Origin: Gambelia wislizenii
Lineage: Eukaryota; Chordata; Lepidosauria; Squamata; Crotaphytidae
Length of the DNA: 64,000 bases
Direction: 5' to 3'
Assembly: GCA_030847615.1 (NCBI GenBank)
Contig: JAUMIR010000004.1
Location: forward strand, 98,036,001 to 98,100,000
Shown: positions 38,946 to 50,800 of the stretch, in pieces
Layout of the letters: every line of letters begins with the position of its first letter
How positions within the stretch are numbered: the first letter of the stretch is position 1
The notes under the pieces: model-generated
Databases searched by the model: none
Seen by the model: only the letters and a program-made list of their open reading frames with translations
What the model was told of the DNA's origin: nothing
Program-made: the position numbers and the translations under genes

Positions 38946-40404
38946 GGCCACAGACTACTGATCTGAAACCGCAGTTGAGCTCACTTCCAAAGGCATTTCA
39001 GTCCAAACCCACCACCCTTCTTTGCTATTTTCCCATCTTTCCTGGTCTCCTTTCTTTTCGTTTAACTTCAATTAAACTAATTCCCCCACCACTCTGTTTA
39101 TGTTTCCCATTCTTATTCCACTATACCCCTCATACATCCTCTCTGTGCTCCATCTGTTATAGAGAACTAAGATTATGTTTGTTGTACTTATGAAAACCAT
39201 AAATAAGCTATGCATTAAAGTATCTGCTGAAAATGTTAATAATCACATCTGACTCAAGTTCGGAAAATGCAATTACAGTTTACATTTTTCTTTCCACTAT
39301 CATTAAATGACAAGTAATCCCTTATTTCTTACTATTATGTGTATTAATTTGGAAATATAAATGAAGCTGGGGGAAAAATATTTGAGCAGACCAGTCTCTC
39401 TCTCTTTCTCTTTCTCAATAAATAAATAATATAGGAGCAAAATAAAGTACAGTTTTGCGTCCTGATGCAGGTAGAACTTTATATTTAGCATGTGGGGCAT
39501 TAACATGGCTTACAAAATAGTTATAAGGCAACTGAAACAATATGTATTAAGTACTTTGAACCATCTAACATGTTATATAAATGCTTATAATACTTGTCTT
39601 GACCTAACAGCACTAACGTTAGTAAGAAAAATTACCACAGGGGCTTACTGCATTCCAAAGAAAAGTGGCAAGTCGTCGTTATTTTTTTCATTCCGGTCCT
39701 GTAAGCAACCTGTTAGCAACTTTTTGCTAACAAGAAAAAACTATTTGTAAAAAGGTGCAGTTTTAGCTTGAAAACACCAGAAGAAGAGCAGCATCATGCA
39801 GTAAGGCAGCAGGAAAGACGGAATATTCCTGCTGCCTTGCCGCTTTTCTTCAGTGTGGTAAGGTCCACAGAATTGACAATATAATTGCACGGCTGTAAAT
39901 CTGAAGGAATTCTTTTCTCTTCAGGTGAGTTATACTGTATATGTCTATTAGCTGTCTAAATTAATGCACAGTTAACATGCAGCTATTAAATAACACTTTT
40001 ATTTCTCATGATTAAGAACAATATATATACTTCAAACACTACAGAACCTGTGCTTCATAAACACAAAATAATGAATACTCATTAAAATAGAGTTTTTTTC
40101 TACTTCAGACAAAAATAAGAACAATTTGAACTCTACTGAAAGCAGTTTAACTTACTAACATATTTAATATTGCCACAGAACTGAAGTAGAGTTAGTGTAT
40201 ATGTGGGCAGGGGGAGGGAGACTATGAGTATACAGTATATTTCTATTCAAAGGTCATACTCACGTATATTTCTATTCAAAGGTCATACTCATGTAGTATT
40301 ATTAGGCTTATTCTCAAGTAACTATACAATTGCAACCTAACTGAGCAACCCTGTGAATTCAGAAGCAAGTCCTATGAAACTCTCACTGAATCCATTAAGT
40401 TAAT
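38946..40404. other. Intergenic, nothing identified
   Basis: Contains a CT-rich run (about 39396-39416) and a tandem duplication (TATATTTCTATTCAAAGGTC) at about 40237-40285. Otherwise unassigned. Confidence 0.35.
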
Positions 40405-40680
40405 GGAATCATAGAGTTGGAAGGGACTGTCAGGGCTACCTAGTCTAATCCCTGCCACGCAGGGGTGTATAACTAAAACACTCCTGAAAGATGGCCTTCC
40501 AACTTCTGTTTAAAGTCCTCCAAAAGAAGGCAAGTCCCCAACCCTCCAAGGCAATTATTTCACTGTTGAACAGCTCTTCCCATCAGGAAGTTCTTCCTAA
40601 CGTTTCGGTGGAACCTTTTTTCTTATAATTTGAACCCACTGTTTTGTGTTCTGGTCTCTGAAGTGAGAGTGGGTTTACCC
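40405..40680 (-). mobile_element. CR1 3'-end fragment
   Basis: GAATCATAGAGTTGGAAGGG through GAAGTTCTTCCTAACGTTTC, the terminal about 270 bp of CR1, diverged from the other copies. Confidence 0.85.
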
Positions 40681-40727
40681 TGAGATAACTGTATATAGTT
40701 ACAGCCTTCCTGAGGAAGAATATTCCA

Positions 40728-40953
40728 AGTGTGTGTGTGTGTATATACATACCTTAAAAGTCACCTGTCAACCTCATGAATTTCATAGGGTTTTCTTAAG
40801 CAAGGAATACTCAGAGGTGGTTTTGCCAGTTCCTTCCTCTAAAATATAGCCTATAGCACCTGGTATTAATTAGTAGTCTCCCATCCAAGTACTAACCAGG
40901 GCTGACCTTGCATAGCTTCCAAGATCAGAGTGCCTTTAGGATATTTGGGTCTA
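40728..40953 (-). mobile_element. 5S-rRNA-derived SINE
   Basis: On the minus strand: CTGATCTTGGAAGCTATGCA, CCTGGTTAGTACTTGGATGG, GAGAC, the internal-promoter region of 5S rRNA, then a non-5S tail ending in a TG/CA-rich stretch. Older than the copy at 49116. Confidence 0.85.
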
Positions 40954-42440
40954 TAAGAAGATTCAAAAACCCCTTTCAACTGAGATTGATTCTACAAATT
41001 ACAGTGAACGGACTCCTGATCTTTGGTGACTTCAGTGAGAAAAAAAGATACTGGCAGGAGAGTAGAATTTTTTTGCCATTCTCAGTGTTCTTGAAGGTGG
41101 TCTAGCTTTGTTAATCCTAAATTAAACTGTGACTACCCATTCACATTCAACCTTTCTCACTGTGCTTATTCTGTGTGTTTTAACTGTACATTTTATATTC
41201 CTTGGTTATTTTAACACACTGTTTATATTTTCTTTGCATCTGTATGTGTGTTTGTGTATAGATACACCTGCCAAATGAAAATAACCCTCTATGCATCTGA
41301 TTAAGACTGCAATCCTATACACATTGACCTGAAAGCAAACCCCACTGAACTCATGTGAGTGGGACTTAATCCTCAAATGGTGCTTATTGTAAATAGGCAC
41401 ATAAGAGTGCAGTACACAAGGACTCTAGCCTACAAAACCTTAAAGTTTGATAGTCTTTAAGGTGATAGCAGGTTCTTATTTAAATTATACTAGCAATGTA
41501 TGTCCTTGCAGTATTTTCTTGGTCTTTTTTTGTGTGTGGTATGTATAGTGATTAGTGTTGCACTGGAACTTGGGAGGATCATGTTCAATTCCCCACAGAC
41601 TTGTGAAATCTATTTTTGAATAAAGCAGGGGGGGAGGAGCCATGTATTTTTTAATATATCATACCCTAAATTTAATTTAAAAGGATTGTGTACAATAAAA
41701 TCACTTGTCCAATTTACAACATTTTTTAAAAGTACAAATAATTTGAACAGACTAGAACAAGTTAACAAGTTAAAGAAGAGAATTTTAAACCAGCTGAAAC
41801 AATTTAAAGCTATGCACTTGTACAGATGTATATGAAAACAAATAGGCCCCAAAGGCTTAAGTAAAAAAGCCATGTTTTTACTTGGCACCAGAAATACAGT
41901 GCTGGTGCCAATTGGGATTCTAGCAGGAGAGTTCTACAACAGGGGCACCACATCAGAGAAGGCTTGCAGGAGGAGAAGTGGGAAATACATGTTTCTGATG
42001 AAATAAAGCTCTGTCAATTCCACAAATGCAAAATGTTACAAAGAAAAGAATGCAGTTCCATCTGAATATACATCAGTGGAGCAGTAGCTGTAGTTCATCC
42101 ATAAACTGGGTGAGAGGCAACCAGTCATTCAGCCTCACAATCCAATTTTAAGGAGGGTCAGAATCCAAAGATTACTCTATGTACAAACTAGGGTGCATAT
42201 TCCGGTTTCTCCATTTCCAAAACTAGCCAATACTGCTTTACATACCAAAGTTTTTAAGAATGTTCACTTTTACATATGTTGTAAGTTTTTGGATTTTTTT
42301 TTTTTAATATCCTGAAGGATGGCTGTACTAAAATGTCTATTTAAAAAATAGTTGAATATGTATTTATTCTTGCTGATTTTAGTATGTTACCTTTTTAGTG
42401 TTGGGCTTAGAAAGCCTTTATGTATAGTAGGCATACATTA
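40954..42440. other. Intergenic, nothing firm identified
   Basis: AT-rich. No coding signal and no element that could be named with confidence. Confidence 0.35.
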
Positions 42441-42443
42441 TAC

Positions 42444-42632
42444 AGAGAGCCAGCATGGTGTAGTGGTTTGAGCATTGGACTACAACTCTGAAGAACAGGG
42501 TTGTTCTTCAGAAGAACACACACTCTCAGCCTCAGAGGAAGTAAAAGGCAATCCCCCTTTGAACAAATCTTGCCAAGAAAACGCCATGATAGGGTCAACT
42601 GAAGTCAGAAATGATGTGAACAAACACAACAA
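42444..42632 (+). mobile_element. tRNA-derived SINE (MIR/CORE-like)
   Basis: Starts GAGCCAGCATGGTGTAGTGG (box A); then TGAGCATTGGACTACAACTC; a small internal duplication (GAAGAACA) lies in the box B area. Tail GCCAAGAAAACGCCATGATA as in the other copies. Confidence 0.75.
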
Positions 42633-43136
42633 TATATTATACAATATTTGCGGGCTATTTATAGGATCTGGTGCAATTCCAAATAATACCCATTATTACA
42701 ATCCTTTCCTTGGTGGAACTATATAAGGTCCAGACTTAAGTCCATCAAAAGTGGGAGCAGAACAATGATGCTCATTTTACTTTGCCTGCTTTACTTCTCT
42801 TGATACAGAAGTATATGGTAAAGCCAGACCCAGGTTTCCTAGCCATGCTATGTTTTATACTTCTTCAGTGAGTGACATGGTGAAAGAGTGAAAGGTTTGT
42901 GTGCAGTTGGTATAAAACATAGAAAGGAGTACTAAAGCTTGGGGGCAAGGCAGGAAGGAATGCCAGTGAAATAGAAGAATTAAAAAAAAATGAGGAAAAT
43001 AATGCTTTAAACTCTAGCAGTACAGAATGTGTCTGCCTTGCAGTGTAGCTGGGGTTGGAAACTTTTGGCTCTTCACTTGTTTTGGAGTTCAGTTCCCAGA
43101 AAACTTCACCAGAACTGCCAATGTTAAGGGATTATG

Positions 43137-43603
43137 GAGAGCACCAGCATGGTGGAGCCCTGGTGGTGCAGTGGTTAAATGCCAGTACTGCAAGTCACCA
43201 CGTTGCAAGTTCGATTCCAGCGGGCTCCAAGGTTCACTCAGCCTTCCATCCTTTCATAGGTCGGTAAAATGAGGACCCGGCTTGTGGGGGCAATTAGCTA
43301 ACACACATTGGAAACTGTTTAATGCAGTGTAGATGTGTAAATAGCTATTGCTTGAAACAATTTGTAAGCTGCTCTGATAGCCTTGTGGCTGAAGAGCGGG
43401 GTATAAATAAATAAATAATTTTTTTTTTAAATTGAGCATTGGACTCTTCAGACCAGGGTTCAAATCCCCGCTCAGACCCACTGGGTGACTTCTCTCAGCC
43501 TCAGAGGAAGGCAAATGAACAAATTTTGCCAAGAAAACCCTGTGATAGGTTCATTTTAGGATTGCCATAAATCAGAAATTACTGAAGGTACACACCAACA
43601 AAG
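43137..43603 (+). mobile_element. tRNA-derived SINE interrupted by a Sauria-like SINE
   Basis: GCACCAGCATGGTG at the left is continued at 43431 by TTGAGCATTGGACTCTTCAG and the normal tail (CCAAGAAAACCCTGTGATAG). The break contains a second SINE, 43153-43430. Confidence 0.75.
43153..43430 (+). mobile_element. Sauria-like tRNA-derived SINE
   Basis: Head GAGCCCTGGTGGTGCAGTGG (box A region) and GCAAGTTCGATTCCAGCGGG (box B region), 3' end GAGCGGGGTATAAATAAATA then T-rich. The architecture fits Sauria SINEs, whose tail derives from Bov-B. Confidence 0.8.
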
Positions 43604-44643
43604 GGATTATAGGGACTGTACTCCGAAACATCAGGAAGGTCAAAGTCTCCTAAGCCCTATAGTATACAGACAAAAAGATAGAGATTTGATGGAGGGGCTT
43701 AGAAAAACAGTGGTGAAGGGTAAGAAGGCAGAGCAACCTGTAGGTCACAGAAAAGGTACAAAGGGAAAGTGTGGAAGTTGTCATTGTAGCACATTATACA
43801 AATGTACCAGTGTACCTCTTCTGAATGTAGTATATAAATATTCATTCAGAGTGATTTCAGTTGGACACCTCAGCTTTATAGGCAATTTATGGCAATTGCC
43901 CTTTGCTGTCTACAGGCATTCAGTATGGATGTTTATTCTGCCACCTTTTGCTATTCTTTAACATGCTAATAATTGCACAGAGTAATGAGTGGGGAGGCTA
44001 CTGTTTTAAGGGACTTCCCAGGTATATTCTAGCTATATTGTTCCTCATTAGGCAAAAAGACCAGATAACAATACACTCTTTTGAAGAATTTGGAAATGCT
44101 GCTCATCCCCACCCCTTCTTTCTCTCCAGTTTTTCAAGCTATTCAAAGCAAAACAAAAAAAACACTGAGACACAGTTAACTCTTAACAGCTTCTAGTTAG
44201 CATGTACAGGGAATGTACTTGGTCACAATCAACTGAATAGCATCAATGCTATATTTTACTATATAGCAGAACATCAAGAACCATTCAGAAACAAGTTAGA
44301 TCACTTAAACCTCAGTATAACTTTTCACTGGAACACTAGCTGCACTTACACCATTTTTATCAGATTCAATAAGCAGAATATAACAGACTTTGGGGGACAC
44401 TGAACAAACATATCCAGCTCCAGTGATACAGAAACAGATTTTTAAAACGTTTGTGGCCTAAATTCAGTTGCTAGTCCCAATTAGAGTAGAATCACTGAAT
44501 CAAAGGGAACTTGGTAAGCCAGTGCTTATGTAATTTCTATTGATTCAGTTGGTCTGCTGTGGTTGGGACTAAAGTGGATTTAGACATAAATGGGTTGATA
44601 AACTGTTCCAGCCATCAAGAGCTTTCACAGAGATTTTGAGGCA
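43604..44643. other. Probable RAB3B 3' UTR / downstream region
   Basis: Unique-looking sequence directly after the RAB3B stop codon. Mammalian RAB3B has a very long 3' UTR; no unambiguous polyadenylation site could be picked here. Confidence 0.4.
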
Positions 44644-44831
44644 TTAACAGGAGCACTTCTGCTGAAGTGGGGGTGGATTGTATGTGAGACGCACATTCTT
44701 CCCAGCAGTAGTCTTTGCAGCTTCTGAATCCATGCCCTCTGACATCTTCTCACAGATTATGTCAACGAGGCGTTCGAAGACCTGTCTCACGTTGATGTTC
44801 TCCTTGGCACTAGCTTCAAAATAATCAAAAC
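44644..44831 (-). CDS. RAB3B: RAB3B last coding exon with stop
   Basis: Encodes [58 protein letters not shown] and KCSC, then TAA at 44644-44646. SAK is the G5 motif. Identity with mammals falls off only in the last about 25 residues, as expected for the hypervariable tail. Confidence 0.94.
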
Positions 44832-47800
44832 CTGTTTTTCATTTTAAAACAAAGTACAGAAATCAATATGTGGATATCCCAAGATTGCTTCTCATGGCTT
44901 TCTGTTCAGATCAAAAACAGGTTTCTTAATTGAATGACCTCTGAAGAACAGTTAAGGCGGTTTGAAATAGCCTTGTATCTTCTGAGATGAGCATAGCTTG
45001 TAGAAGAGAAATGCCTTATTTTTTAAAAAAAGAGAATGAAGAGGGTCCTCAAGCTAGTCATATTATTCTAGGAGTGAGCTGACTTCAATCCTTCATATAT
45101 ATCCCTACCACCACCTGGAGCCAAGTTGTTCATTGAGATGTTTTAAATTAACAAAGTAAGAATAGATACTCAAGATCATATTTCAGGGTATAATTAACTG
45201 ATTAGTGAACATGTATGTACTCTTCCTTAATAAACTAAGAAACAGCTTTCTAAATCACATCAAGGTGCAGGTATTGTAGCAATTCTCTGTCAAAATTCCA
45301 GCAACCAATCTATACACTCATACGGAGAATACATTACACCTTCATGGGCAGCAGTCTAGCCCGAGAAGAAGCAGAAGCCTTCATGCAACTCATATAATCA
45401 AATATATGAATGTAAGTTAAGTGCTTTCTGATCAGATTAGGGCAAAGTTGTGTTATGTGGCCCTCCAGATGCTGTGGGACTGCAACTCTCAATAGACCTA
45501 GCCGGCATAGCCAATGGTAAAGAATAATGGACATTGTAGTCCAACAATATACATTTCCCCCTGCATTAGTGTTCAAGAGTGTTGTATTCTCCCTTGGAAG
45601 AAGCATGATGGGCAGATGTCCACCATAGCAAGGTTCTGCTATAAGAGTAGCAAAGATCTATGTGGCCTAAGGTCAGAATCTCTTTTCTAAGACATGTCCT
45701 TTTAGCTGGATCCTTTTGCATTTCTCTCCCCTACCCCCGCCCTGACTACCTGTTGTCTCATAGAAACCAATCATTTATATGGGAGATGTAGAAACAAATA
45801 AGAACCAATAATTAATATGGGAGTAACAAAGTGGCAAGGTAAGAGCTTACAGGCCTCTCTGTGCTAACACTGAGACCAGTAGTGTTTTAGATAATTTTTA
45901 AGATGGGCCACTACATCAACCTGTAATTCCTTTGTTTTTGCCAAAATAATTGAATGGAAGCCATTTATGTTTATGGAGAGTACTGTGAGAGGCCTCCAGA
46001 AACCAGCTTCTTATTATTTAGGGGGGGGGGAATATATTGAGGGGTAGCCATGTTGGTTGTGCAGCAAAATACAACAAAATACAAAATCCACAAGCAGCAA
46101 TACCTTTTCTGGGCCAACTCCAAAGCATAAAATATATTATTCAAGCTTTCAAAGCTTAACTGGCTTTTTCATCAGGCAAAGATGTTAAATATAGTGGAGA
46201 AAAATGGTGATGATGGTAGAGTCACAGGCCTACATTGTGTCTGAGATGTTTGTTGTCAAGATGGTTTGCTTCACATAGGACAGGGACAGCTGGATCTTCT
46301 GTTGCTAACGGAGTTGCAATTAAGGGGTTGTCTAAACAGCAAAAATACTCCTCATTGAATGCGAGGAGAATCCTATCTGTCTTAATGGCATCGTTTTGCC
46401 ATATTAGAAAGGAGGGGGCCCAAAATTTCAAAAGCTCTGCAGGAAAAGCCTTCATGGCTTTTCCTGAGTTTTTAAAAAACAGTGAGGGGAATGTACATTC
46501 CTGCTTATCGGGACAAGCAATTCAATATGAATCACTTTCCCATAGCAGAGGAAGTGCAAAGCTGATTGGCTGGGTGAGCATGGGGGCGGGGCTTGCTAAC
46601 AAGGCAAGCGCCCACTCCTGCCATGTTGGATTCTCACCTTAGTGAGCAAGCATTAAGGCAAGAAAATGGGGTGGGGTTTTTTTGCTTTTCTGTTAAATCG
46701 AAAAAATCAATCCTTGGACATTGTTTTTTTTTTAAGTTCGGCAGTGGCAAACTGAGGTAGGTACAAACACGAGTAAATCACTTGTGGCCACCATCTCGCA
46801 TGCAAAGATTGAGGGTGGACACTATTAAGACAAGTCGCAGCTTCTGCGAAATGCCATTACTGTGAGGAACTCCAGGGTTTTTTGCCTCATATAGACAAGC
46901 CCTTAGATTACCTGTCTTTTATTGTTCTTTGTCTCTAAATTTTCAAACGGCCAATAAGAAGAGTGGCCTCTGCCTGCACTGAAATCCCTCTATACCATCT
47001 TAACTGGCAACTTCTCAGACAGAATGTAGGCCTGTGACTCTAGTATCATCACTGTTTTGCTCCTGTATGATTTTTAACATCTTTGTCTGATAAAGAAGAC
47101 AAGTTTCAAAAACTTGTATAACATATCTTATGCTTTGGAGTTGGCCCAAAAAAGGTGTTGCTGCTTGTGGATTGTGGATTTTGTATGATTTATGAAAGTG
47201 AGTGGCAACTGGAACAGAAGCCTATAGCCTTGTCTAGACGGGCTATTTCCCCCATCTTAGAGTCCTGCAGTCCAAACAACACAAGGCTTTTGCCCCATTT
47301 TGCCCCTGGACAGTCCCCACTACCCCTGGGACAAAAATTAAGCTCAGATGGGGGAAAGTCAGTTACCCCTGGGAAAACCATCCCAGCCAAGAAAAAATAG
47401 ATCGGGCCTCATGTGACCACAGGAGTCCATACCAGCCCATCACTGCAGCTGCCATCCATGTCACTCTCTCTGAAGCCAGGAAAAAGCCCCACAGCATGTG
47501 ACCAAGGCTGGTCACACCAAGGGGGCCTTGGTCACATGCTGCAGGCTGGCTTCCTAGCTTCAGAGAGAGTGACATGGGTGGCAGTGGCAGCTTCAGGGAC
47601 AGGCCAGCATGGCATTATGGACTTCATCCTGTTCCTTTCAGGTAACAGGGAAGGAATGGGCCTGATCCGCAGCCAGAATACCCTGGCAGGGAGCCAGCAT
47701 ATTCTGACCCATGTAGATGAGCCCCATAACAACAAATAAGACTTAAAAACCTACAAAGAGCTTCTAAAATGCTGCTGTCTTATAATACCTGAATCTGTTA

Positions 47801-50800
47801 ATGGCAGAATGATAGATATTATTAGGAGGAGAAGGAAAACATTTTAATATCAACTCACAAGGTAGAACATTCCAGCTCAGTTATCACCACTCGAGACATT
47901 CATGAAAGGAATCAGCTAGAGTTGGGAACAAACTTGTTGACTTTCAACAATGTTGTGCCCTTCAGTTATGAAGACAACATTTGGGAGCTGAGAATTGGGC
48001 TTAACATGAGAGGTTTTTAATAAAATTAGGGATTAACAAAATCCCACAAACAGACTGAATATTCCCTTGCCAAATAAGCAAATATTTACATTAATGAGTT
48101 GGTGGGATTATTATTATTTTTAAACTTGCCATGCATTACACATTCAGTTATGTCCTCGGAATCTGAAAGGGTAAAAAATATACAATGCCAAGAACAAGGG
48201 CAGAGCAGCAGATGTGGCAATTGGCAGTGCTGAACATTACAAATGTTGGGAAAGAAAAAAAGAACAATGACTGAACTGAAATTATGATGCAAGATTTTTA
48301 ACAAACTTGCTTCAGACAAGCTGTTCTAAATGAACAAGCAATATTAACATTAACAAATTAAAAGGTAAATGAGTGGCATTATATTTTATGTATGTTGAGG
48401 CATGTCTGTTCCTGCATGGCTGCAGCTTAGAACTGTACACAGTTGTCCTGTCTAAATGGTGAAAATAATCCTCAGAGAAATCGCATAGAAGATGATTTGT
48501 CTAAATGGACATTCACATCCATGCATCTCATTCAGAAGGGGGGCAGGCAAATCCACCATAAAGATGGAGTTTATGGTACATTATTGCTACAGTTTTGAAA
48601 TAGCTCTGTAGGCGATGCAAATATTTGATCATTTGGACAGTCACGTTCGAGTTGCTGCAATGGGGCAGTGTAACCTGATTGGCCAGACAAGCATAGGGGG
48701 CGGGGCTTGTTAACGGGGCAAGTGCCCGCAGCCGCCATTTTCCCCCCACTGGGAACTGGGTAAGGGAGGAGGGCTGTCTCATCCTCTTCTCCATTACCTG
48801 CCCCCCCCCCGTGCTGCTGTCCTTGTCGCCATTGCTACAGGGATCAGGAAGGGAGGAGGTAGAAGAGGATGGGAGAGCCCTCTTCCCTTACCTTGTCTGC
48901 CCCCCAGCGCCACAGTCGTTGCCGCCATGGCAGGGACCAGGTAAGGGAGAAAGGCTCTCTCTCCCAGCAATCGCTAAGAGGGCATTCCTTTAAGACAAGG
49001 CGCAGCTGCTGTGGCTTGTCTTTACTGCGGGGCACTTCGGGTTTTTTGGGCTCATGTAGACGAGCCCAGTGCCTTCACTGGTCAGCTGTCTGAAGAGCAA
49101 TTATGTCTCCTGCAAGCCTATATACCTTATAGGCACCAGACCCCATCTGATCTTGGAAGTTAAGCAGAGTCAGTGCTGGTTATTACTTGAATGGGAGACC
49201 ACCAACAAATACCAGATGCTGTGGGCTATATTTCAGAGGAAGGAGCTGGCAAAGCCACCACTGAGCATTCATTGCTTAAGAAAACCATAAGAAATTCATG
49301 GGGTCACCATAAGTAGACAAACGGACAGACACACACATGTCTCCTGCAAAGTACCATACAAGCAACAATATGAATGTTAGAGTAAAACTTTGGCGGCGTC
49401 ACTGCGAAAACAGCAGAACTGCAGCTGACAGGCTGATTCTAGGGCTGTCAACACACTGCAGAAATAATGCAGTTTGACACCATTTTAACTATCATGGCTC
49501 CATCCTATGGAATCCTGGGATTTGTAGTTTGTTGTGGCACCAGAGCTCTCTGATGGACAGCCAAATATCTCACAAAACTACAAATCCCAGAATTTAATAG
49601 CATTGAGTCATGGCAGTTAAAGTGGTGTCAAACTGCATTGTTTCTGCAGTGTCTCAGCAGCCTAAGCAGGATATAGAGTCAGGAAAGTTCAGGAAGGGGC
49701 ATGCTTATTTAGGGACAGAAAGAAGAGCTTTAAAAGTGATAACTAATACTTTGAAGCTGATACAAGCTGAATCATGGAAACAGCTTAGGGACATAGATAT
49801 TCTGGTTGCTCTTCACATTGTTTAAGCAGAGAAGCTGACAAGCCAGAATGTGTCCAGAGGAGGATGACCAAAATGGTAAAAAGTCCAGAAACCATGCCTT
49901 ATGAGAAGCAGCTTAGGGGGCTGGCTGTGTTAAGCCTGGAGAAGAGAAGGTTAAGAGGTGATATCATGGCTATGTTTAAATATTTTGAAGGGATGTCATA
50001 TTGAAGATGGAGCAAGCTTGTTTTCTGCTGCTCCAGAGACTAGGACATGGAGCAATGGACTCAAACTACAGGAAAAGAGATTCCATCTAAACATTAGGAA
50101 GAACTTCCTGACAGTAAGACCTGTTCAGCAGTGGAATGCACTGCCTCGGAGTGTGGTGGAGTCTCCTCCTTTAGAGTTTTAAACAGAGACTGGATGGCCA
50201 TCTGTCAGGAATGCTTTGATTGTGTATTCTTGCAAGGCAGGGGGTTGGACTGGATTGCCCTTGTGGTCTCTTCCAACTCTGTGATTCTATTATCATTATG
50301 ACAGCAGGTAAGGCAGATGTTCAGTATGAGTGATCTGAACAAGGAGAAAGCAAATTAGCACAGTCAAGGACTGGCAGTTTCTTGAAGTTTACAGTGGAAA
50401 GAATTATAAGTTGAAATAAGTGTACTGTACAACCTTTGAGGGTGGACTGCAGGCTCTGCATTACTTCCATATCATCTTTGATCCAAGCTGAAGGAAGAAA
50501 TGCACTAACACTTGCTTACCTCACTCTGATTCCCATAATACAGCCTTGACACTGGATGTATGCACGCTGCACTATTATGGCAGTTTGATCCTAATTTTAA
50601 CTGTCATAGCTGCATCCTATGAAATCCTGGGATTTGTAGTTTGGTGAGTGACTTAGAATCCTCACCTCCATAAGAGAAACTCCAATGAAAACAGAGGTAT
50701 GCAGGGGTTGGAATGCTTTTGTATATTTTTGTACATTTTGAGGGCTTTCTGGCAGGGGATTCAGGGGAAGCAAAAGTGAAGTCCAGTGGCTGTATGTGGC

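Noticed and set aside
43153..43230. tRNA gene
   Set aside because: Box A- and box B-like motifs are present but there is no cloverleaf; it is the head of a SINE.
49116..49240. Functional 5S rRNA gene
   Set aside because: Too many differences from 5S rRNA, attached SINE tail and target duplications; it is a SINE head.
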